A DNA stretch of 23,360 nucleotides from a virus: positions 1 through 23,360 of IMG/VR virus record IMGVR_UViG_3300022602_001688; one strand, 5' to 3'. A model generated the notes under the pieces. That model did not search any database, was not told where the DNA came from, and saw nothing but the letters and a program-made list of their open reading frames with translations. The position numbers and the translations under genes are program-made. Positions 1-8,070 of the stretch are shown here, piece by piece (within the stretch, counting starts at the first letter, position 1; each line of letters begins with the position of its first letter).

Positions 1-8
1 TTCGGTGT

Positions 9-914
9 TTAGTCCCATTTAATATAACCTCTGCTGTAACCACTCGGACGATTAACGCCGTCCGCAAACGCTTGTTCCCACTCTGTGCTTCTATTATAAC
101 CTCTAGTCCAAAAAGAATCAACCTCTAGATAGCCTTTTTCAATGAAGAACCTAGCCATTTTCATACAATCGATAAATTCTGGATTACGTGGACTAGGTTT
201 AATAGTAGTAACCGATTTCCAAAGTTGACTTTGTGCTTCTTGTTTACTAACAGCTTTACCTACACCATCGATGATAATCGCATTGTTATTTAGGTTAATC
301 TGTGTACCAAGTTCATAATTTCCACTAAGGTCAACTACAACATCGTAGTTTTCAATAGTACTGGACTGTAGTTTATTACCCCAAAGTGCTTTATTACTAT
401 GTCCTAACACATCTACATGGAAGATATATCCATTAAGGCGCATTGTATGATAAGCAACCCACGCAAGGAAGCCGCTTCCAATAATAAGCATACGATTATT
501 TTCATTGCGACCTTGTCTGTCTTGTAGATAATCTTTTGCCTGGTTAATTAGATTAATGCCGCAAGCTACTGGTTCTAAAATATATTTTGGATCGGCTTCT
601 TGAACTACTACAAATTCTTCAATTCGAACATTGTAATAATCAGCATAAGCCGGTTCACCTCGTGTTGCGACAATGTCGCCTACATCGACTTTAGCAACAC
701 CCATTCCTACCTTAGTTACAACACCTAATCCTTCATGTCCTTGCATGTGTAATGGCAAAGGACCGAAATCTCCCATCATCATATCGATGTCGCTACGGCA
801 TACCCCAGTCATTAGAGCTTTAACTTCGATTTCATATTGCCCGGGTTCAGGTTTAGAATATTGTACTTCTTCAAACCGACCTTGTCCAGTTGTTTGTAAG
901 CAGTTAACGATCAT
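9..914 (-). CDS. Medium-chain (zinc-type) dehydrogenase
   Basis: A 301-residue protein of the MDR (alcohol/sorbitol/glucose dehydrogenase-like) superfamily, predicted to oxidise or reduce a sugar or alcohol with NAD(P). What is seen: the catalytic-zinc pattern with CRSD at residues 39-42 and GHE at 59-61, a later EPVACG segment matching the third zinc-ligand region, and a Rossmann strand LIIGSGFLA. The four-cysteine structural zinc loop of many MDR enzymes is not visible, and the protein is shorter than the usual ~340 residues. The start is the ATG at 914, which overlaps the stop of the upstream oxidoreductase gene as ATGA; an upstream extension in frame has no family resemblance. The pairing with a Gfo/Idh/MocA enzyme suggests a shared pathway, possibly sugar modification. 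The substrate cannot be told from sequence. The stop codon lies at 9-11, so the gene is complete. Confidence 0.82.
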   Translation of the reverse strand: MIVNCLQTTGQGRFEEVQYSKPEPGQYEIEVKALMTGVCRSDIDMMMGDFGPLPLHMQGHEGLGVVTKVGMGVAKVDVGDIVATRGEPAYADYYNVRIEEFVVVQEADPKYILEPVACGINLINQAKDYLQDRQGRNENNRMLIIGSGFLAWVAYHTMRLNGYIFHVDVLGHSNKALWGNKLQSSTIENYDVVVDLSGNYELGTQINLNNNAIIIDGVGKAVSKQEAQSQLWKSVTTIKPSPRNPEFIDCMKMARFFIEKGYLEVDSFWTRGYNRSTEWEQAFADGVNRPSGYSRGYIKWD

Positions 915-1801
915 AATGTTTCTATCTGTTGATGGATCCAAAGATCCTGGGTTAATTGTTTCTTCCAAAATATTGCTTCGTGCTGACTTAATATAGCATC
1001 TTGTATCATGGTTTGATATGCATCTTCTGGGCAAAGACCTAATTCTACACGAACTTGACTGTCGTCTGGCATAGTAAAGATAATAGCACGGTCGTCTTCG
1101 CCCAAGGTACGCCAATTAGCATCTAAAGTCCATACTCGATCATAGCAAACATACTCTAAACGGCAACTATCATCTACATCATATGTTCCGTTTACATTTA
1201 CAGTACCATAATCTGTATTAGACACATCATCTAATAACCAGTTTTGCATTGCGATGCTTGATATTTGACGAGATGTTTGGTAATAAGGTTCCAACACCAT
1301 AAACAAACTTAGCAAGTGGGGCATTAGATCTCTACTAACTCCACCAAAGGCCAATTTCTTTGTAGTAAACCAAGTACCAGGATTAGGCACACGATCTTTA
1401 TTATGCCAACGTATCTCTACACTTTTAGATTCTTGTGTTAGTTTGATCAAATCTTTTATATTACTACGCCATTGATTATTTTTAACCATCATGAAACGTG
1501 TATATGGAAATGTCTTAACTAGTGTTTCCCAGATATTGCTGGTGCTAACTCCAGGTTTTTCAATAAAAACCATATTAGAACATTTGGCAACCTTAGTAGC
1601 AAGATCGAAATGTGTAAAATTAGGAGTACATATATGTACGGTATCGAACATACGGCAAGCCACAATGGCGGCATCGACTGTTTCAAAGTCTGCTTTCTTG
1701 TTAGGATCGCTGTCTACAGTAACAATGCTGTGACCAAGATTATTTAATACTGTGGCATATAAATTGCCAATGCCCATACCAACAATAAGACTAGTTTTCA
1801 T
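911..1801 (-). CDS. Gfo/Idh/MocA-family oxidoreductase
   Basis: A 296-residue NAD(P)-dependent oxidoreductase of the Gfo/Idh/MocA family, whose members act on sugars, sugar nucleotides or inositols. Seen: an N-terminal Rossmann motif (LIVGMGIGN, residues 5-13), an acidic end to the second strand (TVDSD), the family signature EKP at residues 81-83, and a central GGVSRDLMPH segment equivalent to the family's GG...D...H active-site region. The ATG at 1801 overlaps the end of the upstream small gene by 11 bases, and the stop is shared as ATGA with the downstream MDR dehydrogenase, so the three are probably co-translated. It plausibly works with that enzyme and with the nucleotide-sugar dehydrogenase at 4542-5321 on a polysaccharide or glycosylation precursor. 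The substrate is unknown. Confidence 0.83.
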   Translation of the reverse strand: MKTSLIVGMGIGNLYATVLNNLGHSIVTVDSDPNKKADFETVDAAIVACRMFDTVHICTPNFTHFDLATKVAKCSNMVFIEKPGVSTSNIWETLVKTFPYTRFMMVKNNQWRSNIKDLIKLTQESKSVEIRWHNKDRVPNPGTWFTTKKLAFGGVSRDLMPHLLSLFMVLEPYYQTSRQISSIAMQNWLLDDVSNTDYGTVNVNGTYDVDDSCRLEYVCYDRVWTLDANWRTLGEDDRAIIFTMPDDSQVRVELGLCPEDAYQTMIQDAILSQHEAIFWKKQLTQDLWIHQQIETL

Positions 1802-2051
1802 TTGATACCTTTTTCTTTTCTTCCCAATACTTGATCATACGATTAACATCTTCCATACGTTCTTGTACAATCTCGGGAGCCGCACGTTCTAACATTTTTA
1901 AATTGTGATAACTAGGATAATGCCGCAAACACCACCGTGCTCGCTCACGTAGTTCTTTTGGAATACGTGGAGTTTTTTGAGGATTCATTAAATCTGTTAA
2001 GAATTCTTCTGTACGTTGTATACTTCTAAATCGTTCATCAGGTAATGTCAT
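1791..2051 (-). CDS. BPSL0761-like small protein
   Basis: An 86-residue charged, helical protein. The order of segments, MTLPDERFRSI, then a helix with EEFLTDLM, then PRIPKELRERARWCLRHYPS, matches what I remember of the small BPSL0761 family found in proteobacteria and some phages. Its function is unknown. The ATG at 2051 is preferred over the in-frame GTG at 2057 because a GAGG ribosome-binding site lies 9 bases before the ATG but only 3 before the GTG. The 5' end overlaps the 3' end of the transglycosylase-like gene and the 3' end overlaps the oxidoreductase gene, so it is translated within the same operon. No signal peptide or membrane segment is visible. Confidence 0.7.
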   Translation of the reverse strand: MTLPDERFRSIQRTEEFLTDLMNPQKTPRIPKELRERARWCLRHYPSYHNLKMLERAAPEIVQERMEDVNRMIKYWEEKKKVSNEN

Positions 2052-3594
2052 GTACACTAGCCTCTAATTCATCTAGTTTATCGGAAACTTCTTCATCGAA
2101 GTCTGGCTCATCTACTGATTGTACACTATCTTCTTCCACTTCGTCAAACAATTCGAAAAATTTTGTAGTAGCATTAACAGTTCGTTTTCCAGTATAACCG
2201 CGTGTTCCTGGAATAGCTTGCCAAAATCTGTCACATTCGTCTACTAATGTATCAGCAACACCTCGATCGCTAGTAGCAAAAATAGCATCGATAACATCTT
2301 TTACAAACAATCTATCAAATTTCTCGTCTACTAACATAGCTGGACATAATCCGGCATCATATTTTCTATTGGCTTCTTGTACAGCGTTAATGTGCATCCA
2401 AACATTATGACCCATCATTATAGCATAAGTAAAACTATCCCACGAAGTCTTACCAACCTTGCCTATCTTGTTAACATCATTCGGGCCGTAGATACAAATT
2501 TCATTAACCTTTACACCATCCATTAATGGACTTGTTTCAAAGTTTTTAAAATGTCCATCTTGTACCACTACGTCTTGGAAGAGACGAGTATCCTGGGAAT
2601 ATTTTTTATCATCGAGACTCGGTAACATTCTGTAGAGCCATTTTTCTCTGTCTGTAATTTCTGTTTGGACGTAGATTTGTCCGTTCGCTGTTGCGAGGAA
2701 GGGCGATGCGCAGTCAAAAGATATGGTAAATTGGTCATTGTGATATTTCCTTACGGCCCTTTGTATGTCAGTTAAAATTAATGCCCATTCGAGTTTACTA
2801 GTACCCAGAAAGTGCATCCAGTCTTGTTCTCCTTTTTCAAGGAGTCCATCGAAGCGCAACGCAACTAGACGTTTTAATGTCAAGTGTATGTCACACATAT
2901 TCTGTCCACCCATACCCCAACCGTTAAAATGACGGCCTGGATATTGTTTTGGATCAGAGTATTTCTTCATATGCTGATACCAACCTTCAGCATCTGTATG
3001 ATTTTCGCCTTGTAATACGTTTAAAAACTTGCAATTACCATTGCGATTGTTAATAAAGTAATCATTGTTAATGAATGTAGCTTGAACTGCTTCTGCATAA
3101 GTGCTAATACCTGTGGCTTTAGCGCCTTCCGGACTACGAGCTACCCACGCAGGTACGTCAAGACACATGCCATAGTCCATAAGTGCATCCATCCACTTAA
3201 GAACTTGTTCTCGTTTCTTCTGTGCTTTAGGACAGCTAGGATTTTTCCAGTCGCCTTCCCACTTACCTTTACCAATTTGGAAGCCACCTGAATCACCTAA
3301 CACCCAACTAGTTGCACGATTACGATTACGAAACATATCTTCGCTATCGTCTTGTTTATTAAGATCTAAATTCGCATGACCTGCGCTATACAAACAATGG
3401 TCATAATAAAATGCACCTTTGTCTGGCTCTAAATAGTTAAGACTTTCTACTCCTGATTTAAAACTTGCAGGTATACGAGCAGGATCAACGTAATTGTTAT
3501 AACGTTGTTTACCGATATACGTGCTATAGAATCCAGAAGTAGCCGGCAAAAAATATGCGTAATCGTTTTGTGTTGCTGTTAAATTTTTATTCAA
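2038..3594 (-). CDS. dpdA: Queuine-tRNA/DNA transglycosylase-like protein (DpdA-type)
   Basis: A 518-residue protein of the tRNA-guanine transglycosylase (TGT) superfamily. In phages such proteins are DpdA enzymes, which exchange guanine in DNA for a 7-deazaguanine base (preQ0, preQ1, archaeosine-like) and block host restriction. Seen in TGT order: DSGGFQ at residues 101-106 (substrate-binding Asp), NVLQGE at 192-197 (TGT VQGG region), NGWGMGGQ at 224-231, HFLGTS at 261-266, and SFDCASP at 292-298 with the probable nucleophile Asp294. The CxCxxC...H zinc site of bacterial TGT is not visible, and an acidic C-terminal tail follows. The start is TTG at 3594: no in-frame ATG fits, and a purine-rich AGTGGGG lies just upstream. 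It overlaps the DUF2061 gene by 8 bases. No preQ0-synthesis gene (folE, queC/D/E) lies in this window, so the base must come from elsewhere in the genome or from the host. DNA rather than tRNA as substrate is inference. Confidence 0.75.
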   Translation of the reverse strand: MNKNLTATQNDYAYFLPATSGFYSTYIGKQRYNNYVDPARIPASFKSGVESLNYLEPDKGAFYYDHCLYSAGHANLDLNKQDDSEDMFRNRNRATSWVLGDSGGFQIGKGKWEGDWKNPSCPKAQKKREQVLKWMDALMDYGMCLDVPAWVARSPEGAKATGISTYAEAVQATFINNDYFINNRNGNCKFLNVLQGENHTDAEGWYQHMKKYSDPKQYPGRHFNGWGMGGQNMCDIHLTLKRLVALRFDGLLEKGEQDWMHFLGTSKLEWALILTDIQRAVRKYHNDQFTISFDCASPFLATANGQIYVQTEITDREKWLYRMLPSLDDKKYSQDTRLFQDVVVQDGHFKNFETSPLMDGVKVNEICIYGPNDVNKIGKVGKTSWDSFTYAIMMGHNVWMHINAVQEANRKYDAGLCPAMLVDEKFDRLFVKDVIDAIFATSDRGVADTLVDECDRFWQAIPGTRGYTGKRTVNATTKFFELFDEVEEDSVQSVDEPDFDEEVSDKLDELEASVHDIT

Positions 3595-3766
3595 TTTTAC
3601 CCCACTTAATCTTTAACCATATACGTTCGTGACCGTAATGGATTGCAGTCAATATTAAATGAATTAATATTGCATCACTTAATCCGGTCCATATCGCCGT
3701 AATCATTAGAGCAATGACCCTGTAAGTAATTGCTCTAACGATAGTTCTTTTATGGAGTTCGACCAT
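3587..3766 (-). CDS. DUF2061-family small membrane protein
   Basis: A 59-residue protein with the layout of DUF2061 (PF09834). It has a basic N-terminus (MVELHKRTIVRAITYRV), a hydrophobic segment IALMITAIWTGLSDAILIHL, and the C-terminal signature YGHERIWLKIKWG, close to the family's hallmark YxHERxW pattern. Two hydrophobic stretches suggest an inner-membrane location. The family occurs in bacteria and marine phages; its function is not known. The ATG at 3766 overlaps the clamp stop as TAATG, and the 3' end overlaps the transglycosylase start by 8 bases, so it sits translationally coupled between the two. It is short and easily missed by automated callers. Confidence 0.8.
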   Translation of the reverse strand: MVELHKRTIVRAITYRVIALMITAIWTGLSDAILIHLILTAIHYGHERIWLKIKWGKIE

Positions 3767-4497
3767 TACTTGCTTTGTGCTGGAAGAATGTATTCGTATT
3801 CAGCAATACCGCTGTCTACTGTAATTTGTAATGCACCGACATCTGCAATACGCATTGTAATATCGCCTGCCAAGTTTAAAATGCTTTGAACTTGTGTAAC
3901 AGGCCATGACCAAATTTGTTTCAACTTACCAGTAACTCCGGACTGAAATGTAAATGATCCAGCATGTGTACTTGCATCACCAAAGCTGAATACTAAACTA
4001 CCGTCTTCAGTTCTGACTTGGAAAGTTTGTTCTTCGCTATGTGCGGCCGCTTGGAATTTAAAACGTTGAATGTTTGCAACTGTTGGCTTAAATTCGATAT
4101 TCCAACTTGCGCCTTTGAATTTAACAGTCTTCAATTTATCATTAATGATATTTTGATTCATAAAACGATAGTCGTTTTCGAAATCGCCTGTATTGTTAAC
4201 AAAGTGTAAACCTGTAGGAATAGTTTCTCCATCACGTTCTTGCTTAACTACGCTAATAGTAAAGTTCTCTTTGTATTCTGGGCACTTTAACAAAATATCT
4301 AATTTGTTAAGGTTTGGCATACCAAAAACGCCTTCTACGTTTTCAACTGCTTCTTTTGTTTTAGCATTAAGGATAACGCTACGATCTTCTGCTATACTTT
4401 CAATTACTGCTTCTTTATCAGAAGCTGAAACTTTTACCAAAGGCAAAAATCCCAAACTGTGTGTATGTGCTACTAGGTCTTGTAAAAAGTCTTTCAT
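3766..4497 (-). CDS. 45: DNA polymerase sliding clamp, gp45-like
   Basis: A 243-residue protein resembling the T4 gp45 clamp (228 residues), which forms a trimeric ring tethering gp43 to DNA and, in T4, also activates late transcription. Seen: a pattern of alternating strands and helices, a basic central stretch (NDKLKTVKFKGASWNIEFKP), and a C-terminal GALQITVDSGIAEYEYILPA segment very like the end of gp45. The start at 4497 (MKDFLQDLV) is chosen over the upstream in-frame ATG at 4509. The consensus promoter at 4518-4545 would start the transcript almost on the first ATG, leaving it leaderless, whereas GGAG sits 6 bases before the second ATG. The stop overlaps the DUF2061 start as TAATG. Its own strong promoter fits the need for many clamp copies. 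Confidence 0.88.
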   Translation of the reverse strand: MKDFLQDLVAHTHSLGFLPLVKVSASDKEAVIESIAEDRSVILNAKTKEAVENVEGVFGMPNLNKLDILLKCPEYKENFTISVVKQERDGETIPTGLHFVNNTGDFENDYRFMNQNIINDKLKTVKFKGASWNIEFKPTVANIQRFKFQAAAHSEEQTFQVRTEDGSLVFSFGDASTHAGSFTFQSGVTGKLKQIWSWPVTQVQSILNLAGDITMRIADVGALQITVDSGIAEYEYILPAQSK

Positions 4498-4517
4498 ATG
4501 ATTCTCCATGTTTTCTT

Positions 4518-4545
4518 ATTATATAGGTTTTTTAGACAATGTCAA
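4518..4545 (-). promoter_or_regulatory. Sigma70-type early promoter for the clamp gene
   Basis: On the minus strand TTGACA (4545-4540), a 16-base spacer and TATAAT (4523-4518) match both sigma70 hexamers perfectly. The -35 box overlaps the stop codon of the nucleotide-sugar dehydrogenase gene. The predicted start of transcription, near 4511, decides the clamp start codon. Perfect hexamers are typical of phage early promoters using unmodified host RNA polymerase. Confidence 0.85.
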
Positions 4546-5321
4546 GGATTTTTCCTAACCTTTTTGTTATACTTTACTGCTGATTCCACCAATGTATGTG
4601 ATACCTGTAGGCTATCTGTGTAATGTATAAAGGCATTTGTATCCTTGGGGAAACAAGCACCACCGAATCCTCTACTGCCATCGGGTCCAGGGACTTGCAT
4701 ATGACTATATCCAATCCTGTCATCCATTTGCAGTAGTTCAATAACTGTATTATATTCAGCACCATTAGCTTGGCAAATGTCATACAGTTGATTAAAGAAT
4801 GCTACTTTGACACTTAGGAAACAATTAGTGGCATATTTTACCATACTTGCTTCTGTGAGTGAACAATGCTCGACATTATTTAGGCTTTTGATTGAACTTC
4901 TGAATAAATCTTCCCATATACAGTTAGGATCAAATCCTCCAATTACCATATATGTTTGATTAGCAAAGTCTTCATTTGCAGATACTGCACGTAAAAACTC
5001 TGGACTATAGCAAATCATATGATCGGGATAATTTATTAATAGTCTATTTAGGTAGTCTGGACGAACCGTACATTTAATTAACACTGGTACAGACGCAGGT
5101 ACAGTATCCATTACACTATAAATTTGACTAACATCGCAATCGCCTAATTCGGTACTAGGCGTACCAACACAAATAATGACGCCTTCTGCATATTTGAAAT
5201 CAGACACAATATTATCATTTATTTTTGGGTCTACTATATGCAGTACAACATTATCTTTTATTGCGTTGGCAACTGCTTTACCGACAAAGCCGTACCCTGC
5301 AATTACTATTTCTTTTTTCAT
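4542..5321 (-). CDS. Short UDP-glucose/GDP-mannose dehydrogenase-like protein
   Basis: A 259-residue member of the nucleotide-sugar 6-dehydrogenase family, which oxidises a sugar nucleotide to its uronic acid with two NAD+. Seen: Rossmann motif IAGYGFVGKA near residue 8, ICVGTPS, YSPEFLRA, the central-helix KYATNCFLSVKVAFFNQ, and the catalytic-cysteine motif GFGGACFPKDTNAF near the C-terminus. Typical family members have 380-450 residues. Here the NAD domain and central helix are present, but the C-terminal nucleotide-sugar-binding domain is missing altogether. The ATG at 5321 starts 1 base after the polymerase stop; a longer in-frame form from 5393 would run back inside the polymerase gene and adds no family sequence. 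It may be a reduced phage form with another substrate or a domain-loss variant. Confidence 0.83.
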   Translation of the reverse strand: MKKEIVIAGYGFVGKAVANAIKDNVVLHIVDPKINDNIVSDFKYAEGVIICVGTPSTELGDCDVSQIYSVMDTVPASVPVLIKCTVRPDYLNRLLINYPDHMICYSPEFLRAVSANEDFANQTYMVIGGFDPNCIWEDLFRSSIKSLNNVEHCSLTEASMVKYATNCFLSVKVAFFNQLYDICQANGAEYNTVIELLQMDDRIGYSHMQVPGPDGSRGFGGACFPKDTNAFIHYTDSLQVSHTLVESAVKYNKKVRKNP

Positions 5322-5322
5322 A

Positions 5323-7989
5323 TTAAAACTCGAATAAACTATTAAAAGTATTTTTTTCTTCTGTGCTACCAACATCCCAATTGAGAACTCCAATCAAGTT
5401 GTCTAGCTTGTTATCGATGATGGTTTGTTCCATCTCAGCGTGATCAAATGGTAAATCTTTGAACCACTGCGGTAACCTCAGTTCGTCTACTGGATACGCG
5501 ACTGATGTAAAACCTAACGGATTAGGTTTGAGTTTACATACAATAACCTTAGCACCGTCTGTAATACCCATAGAATATTTGTCATCGAACATGCGTTTTA
5601 ATGTATTCCAATTAATACTAGCACGAACGTGACCAGGCATATTTGCCTTACCTTGTTTAGCTTCTTTGCCTTGATACTCGGTAATCTTGTTAGCACGTTT
5701 TGGACTACCTTTTTCCCAACCTGGACGAGCTTTAAATCTGATGCGGAATTCGCTAATGTGATCTAAAACTTCTTGTTCAGGCTTACCCATTAGTACCATC
5801 TCAAGAATTTCACTTAAAAAGTCTTGAATAAATTCTGGAGTATCACTACGCTTCAAGTCTAGACCCATGGCCTTGATCTTACCTGGCTTGCCATCTACAT
5901 CAGTACGCTTGCCTTCTTTATCATAATAAAGAACAGCATAACGTTTCTTAGTAATAAACAAGCTCTTACTACCAACAATTTCACGGCCTGCACGAATAAC
6001 TTCTCCACGTGACTTTGGACAATGGAATGTATCCAACATAAACTGTGGAAAGGTAGTGTTTACTTCCTCACCGATTTGGTCGTACAATCCAATTACTGTT
6101 TCTCTAGTCCATGGAAGTTGTCCAGAATCGATTTCTTTTTGCAATGTCTTGTAAGCACTAAAATAACAACTATCTGTATCTCCATAGATAATTGCCTTAC
6201 CGCGATAGTCGTATTCGCCTGTGACAATCTCGTTTACTTTACCAGCCATATGTCGAACAATTTGCCGACCTGTGAGTGTAGTACTTTGCCCAATACGCTT
6301 GTCAAAGAATCTACAACCACTATTAAGAATAGCACCATAAAGCGAATTAAGATTAATCTTCTTAACTAACTGACGTTTGTCCCAGTATTCTTCTTCTACT
6401 TTATTGCCTGCTTGAATACATTCTTTTAATTTGGCCTGCATCTCTTTACGTTCAGCATACCAACGCTTTAGCAATCCAGGAATAATACCTTCTTTTTCAT
6501 AAGTGAAAATTGTACCATTTGCGCTAATGACCCAAGGCTGATTGCTTTCAAAAATAAGTCTATATACTTCGGCGGCACTTAACACATCGCTCGATCCATC
6601 TTCCCAATCGATAGTAATTTCAGTGCCAATCTCTTGATCCATAACTGCTGTGTATTCTAAACTGCCAAATATACCTTCCCATGCCGCCGCAAATGATTTG
6701 CCTTTTGCCATTTGTAGTTCGATATATTCTTCGGTCATTGTTTGACGTAGTTGTCCGATAATAGTTTCAGGACCCATGTTCAACGCACGAATAGCACTTG
6801 GATAAAGACTGTTAATATCTAATGAACCAATCCAGTCATGTATACCTTCTTTAGGCACCGCAACATACGCACCTGCGGCCGCACTATCTTCACGCTCACT
6901 CATCTTAACACGATTAGGAACTTGAAACCCTCTGCGGTGTGCTTCGTTAATAATCGCCTGTTCAGTTACAGCCACCGCACCCATTGTGGTTTGTAGCAAT
7001 ACTGTATTTTCATGTGCCAGTGTATTGGCAAGATCCATGAACTTTAATTTCTTATCTAAATCGTCAAGTAGTTTACAGTCGTTAATGTTATATTCAACGA
7101 ATGTTTTAAAGTCATTGTTGTATAACTGGTCCAGTGTGCCTTCGTACTGTGTCTTACGCTTGCCTAATTCGTACTCAGCAATAGCGTCTAATCGATAACT
7201 GTGACGTTCTTCATATGTATATTTGCGGTACAGCTCGAGATAGTCTAAGTGTACACGACCAATGTAATCGTAAGTTGTACTAAGACGACCATACTTTTCG
7301 TATTCACGCTTTTTAGGCAATTGATTAAACAAACAAAAACGTCTTGTATCGTCTTTGCTCAATACCTTTGTAACACGATTAGTAGTATATGGAACGTCGA
7401 AGCCTTCTGAGTTCCAACCACTGATAACATCTGCATCTTTAATCAAGTCGAGGAATGTATCTAATAAATCCGCTTCGTTGTCAAACAGCATAGTATTAGG
7501 AAATTCTTTTATCATTTCCTTAGCATCTTCCATCTTAAGTTTCTTAGGAGGAATAGCCAAACATACCATTGTTTCTAACCATTGTAGGTAGACAGCAATC
7601 GCAGTAATTGGCATGAATGCATCGTCTGGACTAGCATAGCCACGCTCTGGATCAAAGTCTACCTCAATATCGAAAAATGCTACATTTAATTTAGGAGCAT
7701 CTTGATTTAAATAATGTTCGCTTAGTGTTACAAAGATTGGATTAATGTCAGCTTCGTACATTTCCTTGCCACTATTAATGGCTTGTTCTTTGCGTAATTC
7801 TTTTGTGTTTTTACAAACGATACGAGTGAGTTGCTCACCGTAAATTGAAGTAAATTTCCCTCTTGGGTCTTTTACATAAAATGTATGACGTACAGGAATA
7901 TCTCTAAATTCTCTCTCGCCTTTCTTATTGCGTTCAACCACTTTAACGATGTCGTTCTCGCGGTCAAACCATGCGTCTACATAGCTCAT
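5323..7989 (-). CDS. 43: Family B DNA polymerase, gp43-like
   Basis: An 888-residue replicative DNA polymerase with 3'-5' proofreading exonuclease, close in length to T4 gp43 (898). All motifs are in order: ExoI FFDIEVD near residue 106, ExoII SGWNSEGFDVPY near 190, ExoIII YNINDCKLLDD near 297, PolA SLDINSLYPSAI near 390, PolB KINLNSLYGAI near 548, and PolC IIYGDTDSCYF near 600 with the two catalytic aspartates. The extreme C-terminus, NSLFEF, resembles the clamp-binding tail of RB69 gp43 (SLFDMFDF), and the clamp is encoded two genes downstream. A GGAG ribosome-binding site lies 7 bases before the ATG, directly behind a small hairpin that may be an autoregulatory site. It is probably transcribed from the dsbA promoter at 8353-8381. 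No split, intein or frameshift is seen. Confidence 0.97.
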   Translation of the reverse strand: MSYVDAWFDRENDIVKVVERNKKGEREFRDIPVRHTFYVKDPRGKFTSIYGEQLTRIVCKNTKELRKEQAINSGKEMYEADINPIFVTLSEHYLNQDAPKLNVAFFDIEVDFDPERGYASPDDAFMPITAIAVYLQWLETMVCLAIPPKKLKMEDAKEMIKEFPNTMLFDNEADLLDTFLDLIKDADVISGWNSEGFDVPYTTNRVTKVLSKDDTRRFCLFNQLPKKREYEKYGRLSTTYDYIGRVHLDYLELYRKYTYEERHSYRLDAIAEYELGKRKTQYEGTLDQLYNNDFKTFVEYNINDCKLLDDLDKKLKFMDLANTLAHENTVLLQTTMGAVAVTEQAIINEAHRRGFQVPNRVKMSEREDSAAAGAYVAVPKEGIHDWIGSLDINSLYPSAIRALNMGPETIIGQLRQTMTEEYIELQMAKGKSFAAAWEGIFGSLEYTAVMDQEIGTEITIDWEDGSSDVLSAAEVYRLIFESNQPWVISANGTIFTYEKEGIIPGLLKRWYAERKEMQAKLKECIQAGNKVEEEYWDKRQLVKKINLNSLYGAILNSGCRFFDKRIGQSTTLTGRQIVRHMAGKVNEIVTGEYDYRGKAIIYGDTDSCYFSAYKTLQKEIDSGQLPWTRETVIGLYDQIGEEVNTTFPQFMLDTFHCPKSRGEVIRAGREIVGSKSLFITKKRYAVLYYDKEGKRTDVDGKPGKIKAMGLDLKRSDTPEFIQDFLSEILEMVLMGKPEQEVLDHISEFRIRFKARPGWEKGSPKRANKITEYQGKEAKQGKANMPGHVRASINWNTLKRMFDDKYSMGITDGAKVIVCKLKPNPLGFTSVAYPVDELRLPQWFKDLPFDHAEMEQTIIDNKLDNLIGVLNWDVGSTEEKNTFNSLFEF

Positions 7990-8002
7990 ACTAACTCTCC
8001 AA

Positions 8003-8020
8003 TGTCATTTGAGGCTGACA
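8003..8020 (-). promoter_or_regulatory. Candidate translational operator hairpin before DNA polymerase
   Basis: The transcript reads UGUCA-GCCUCAAA-UGACA: a perfect 5-bp stem with an 8-nt loop, two bases before the GGAG ribosome-binding site of the polymerase gene. T4 gp43 represses its own translation by binding an RNA hairpin of 5-bp stem and 8-nt loop just upstream of its ribosome-binding site. The geometry matches; the loop sequence differs from the T4 loop. Function is inferred. Confidence 0.5.
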
Positions 8021-8070
8021 AATACCTTTATGCGGTTTATTGGCCCGCTTGCCTTCTAATGCAATATTTA

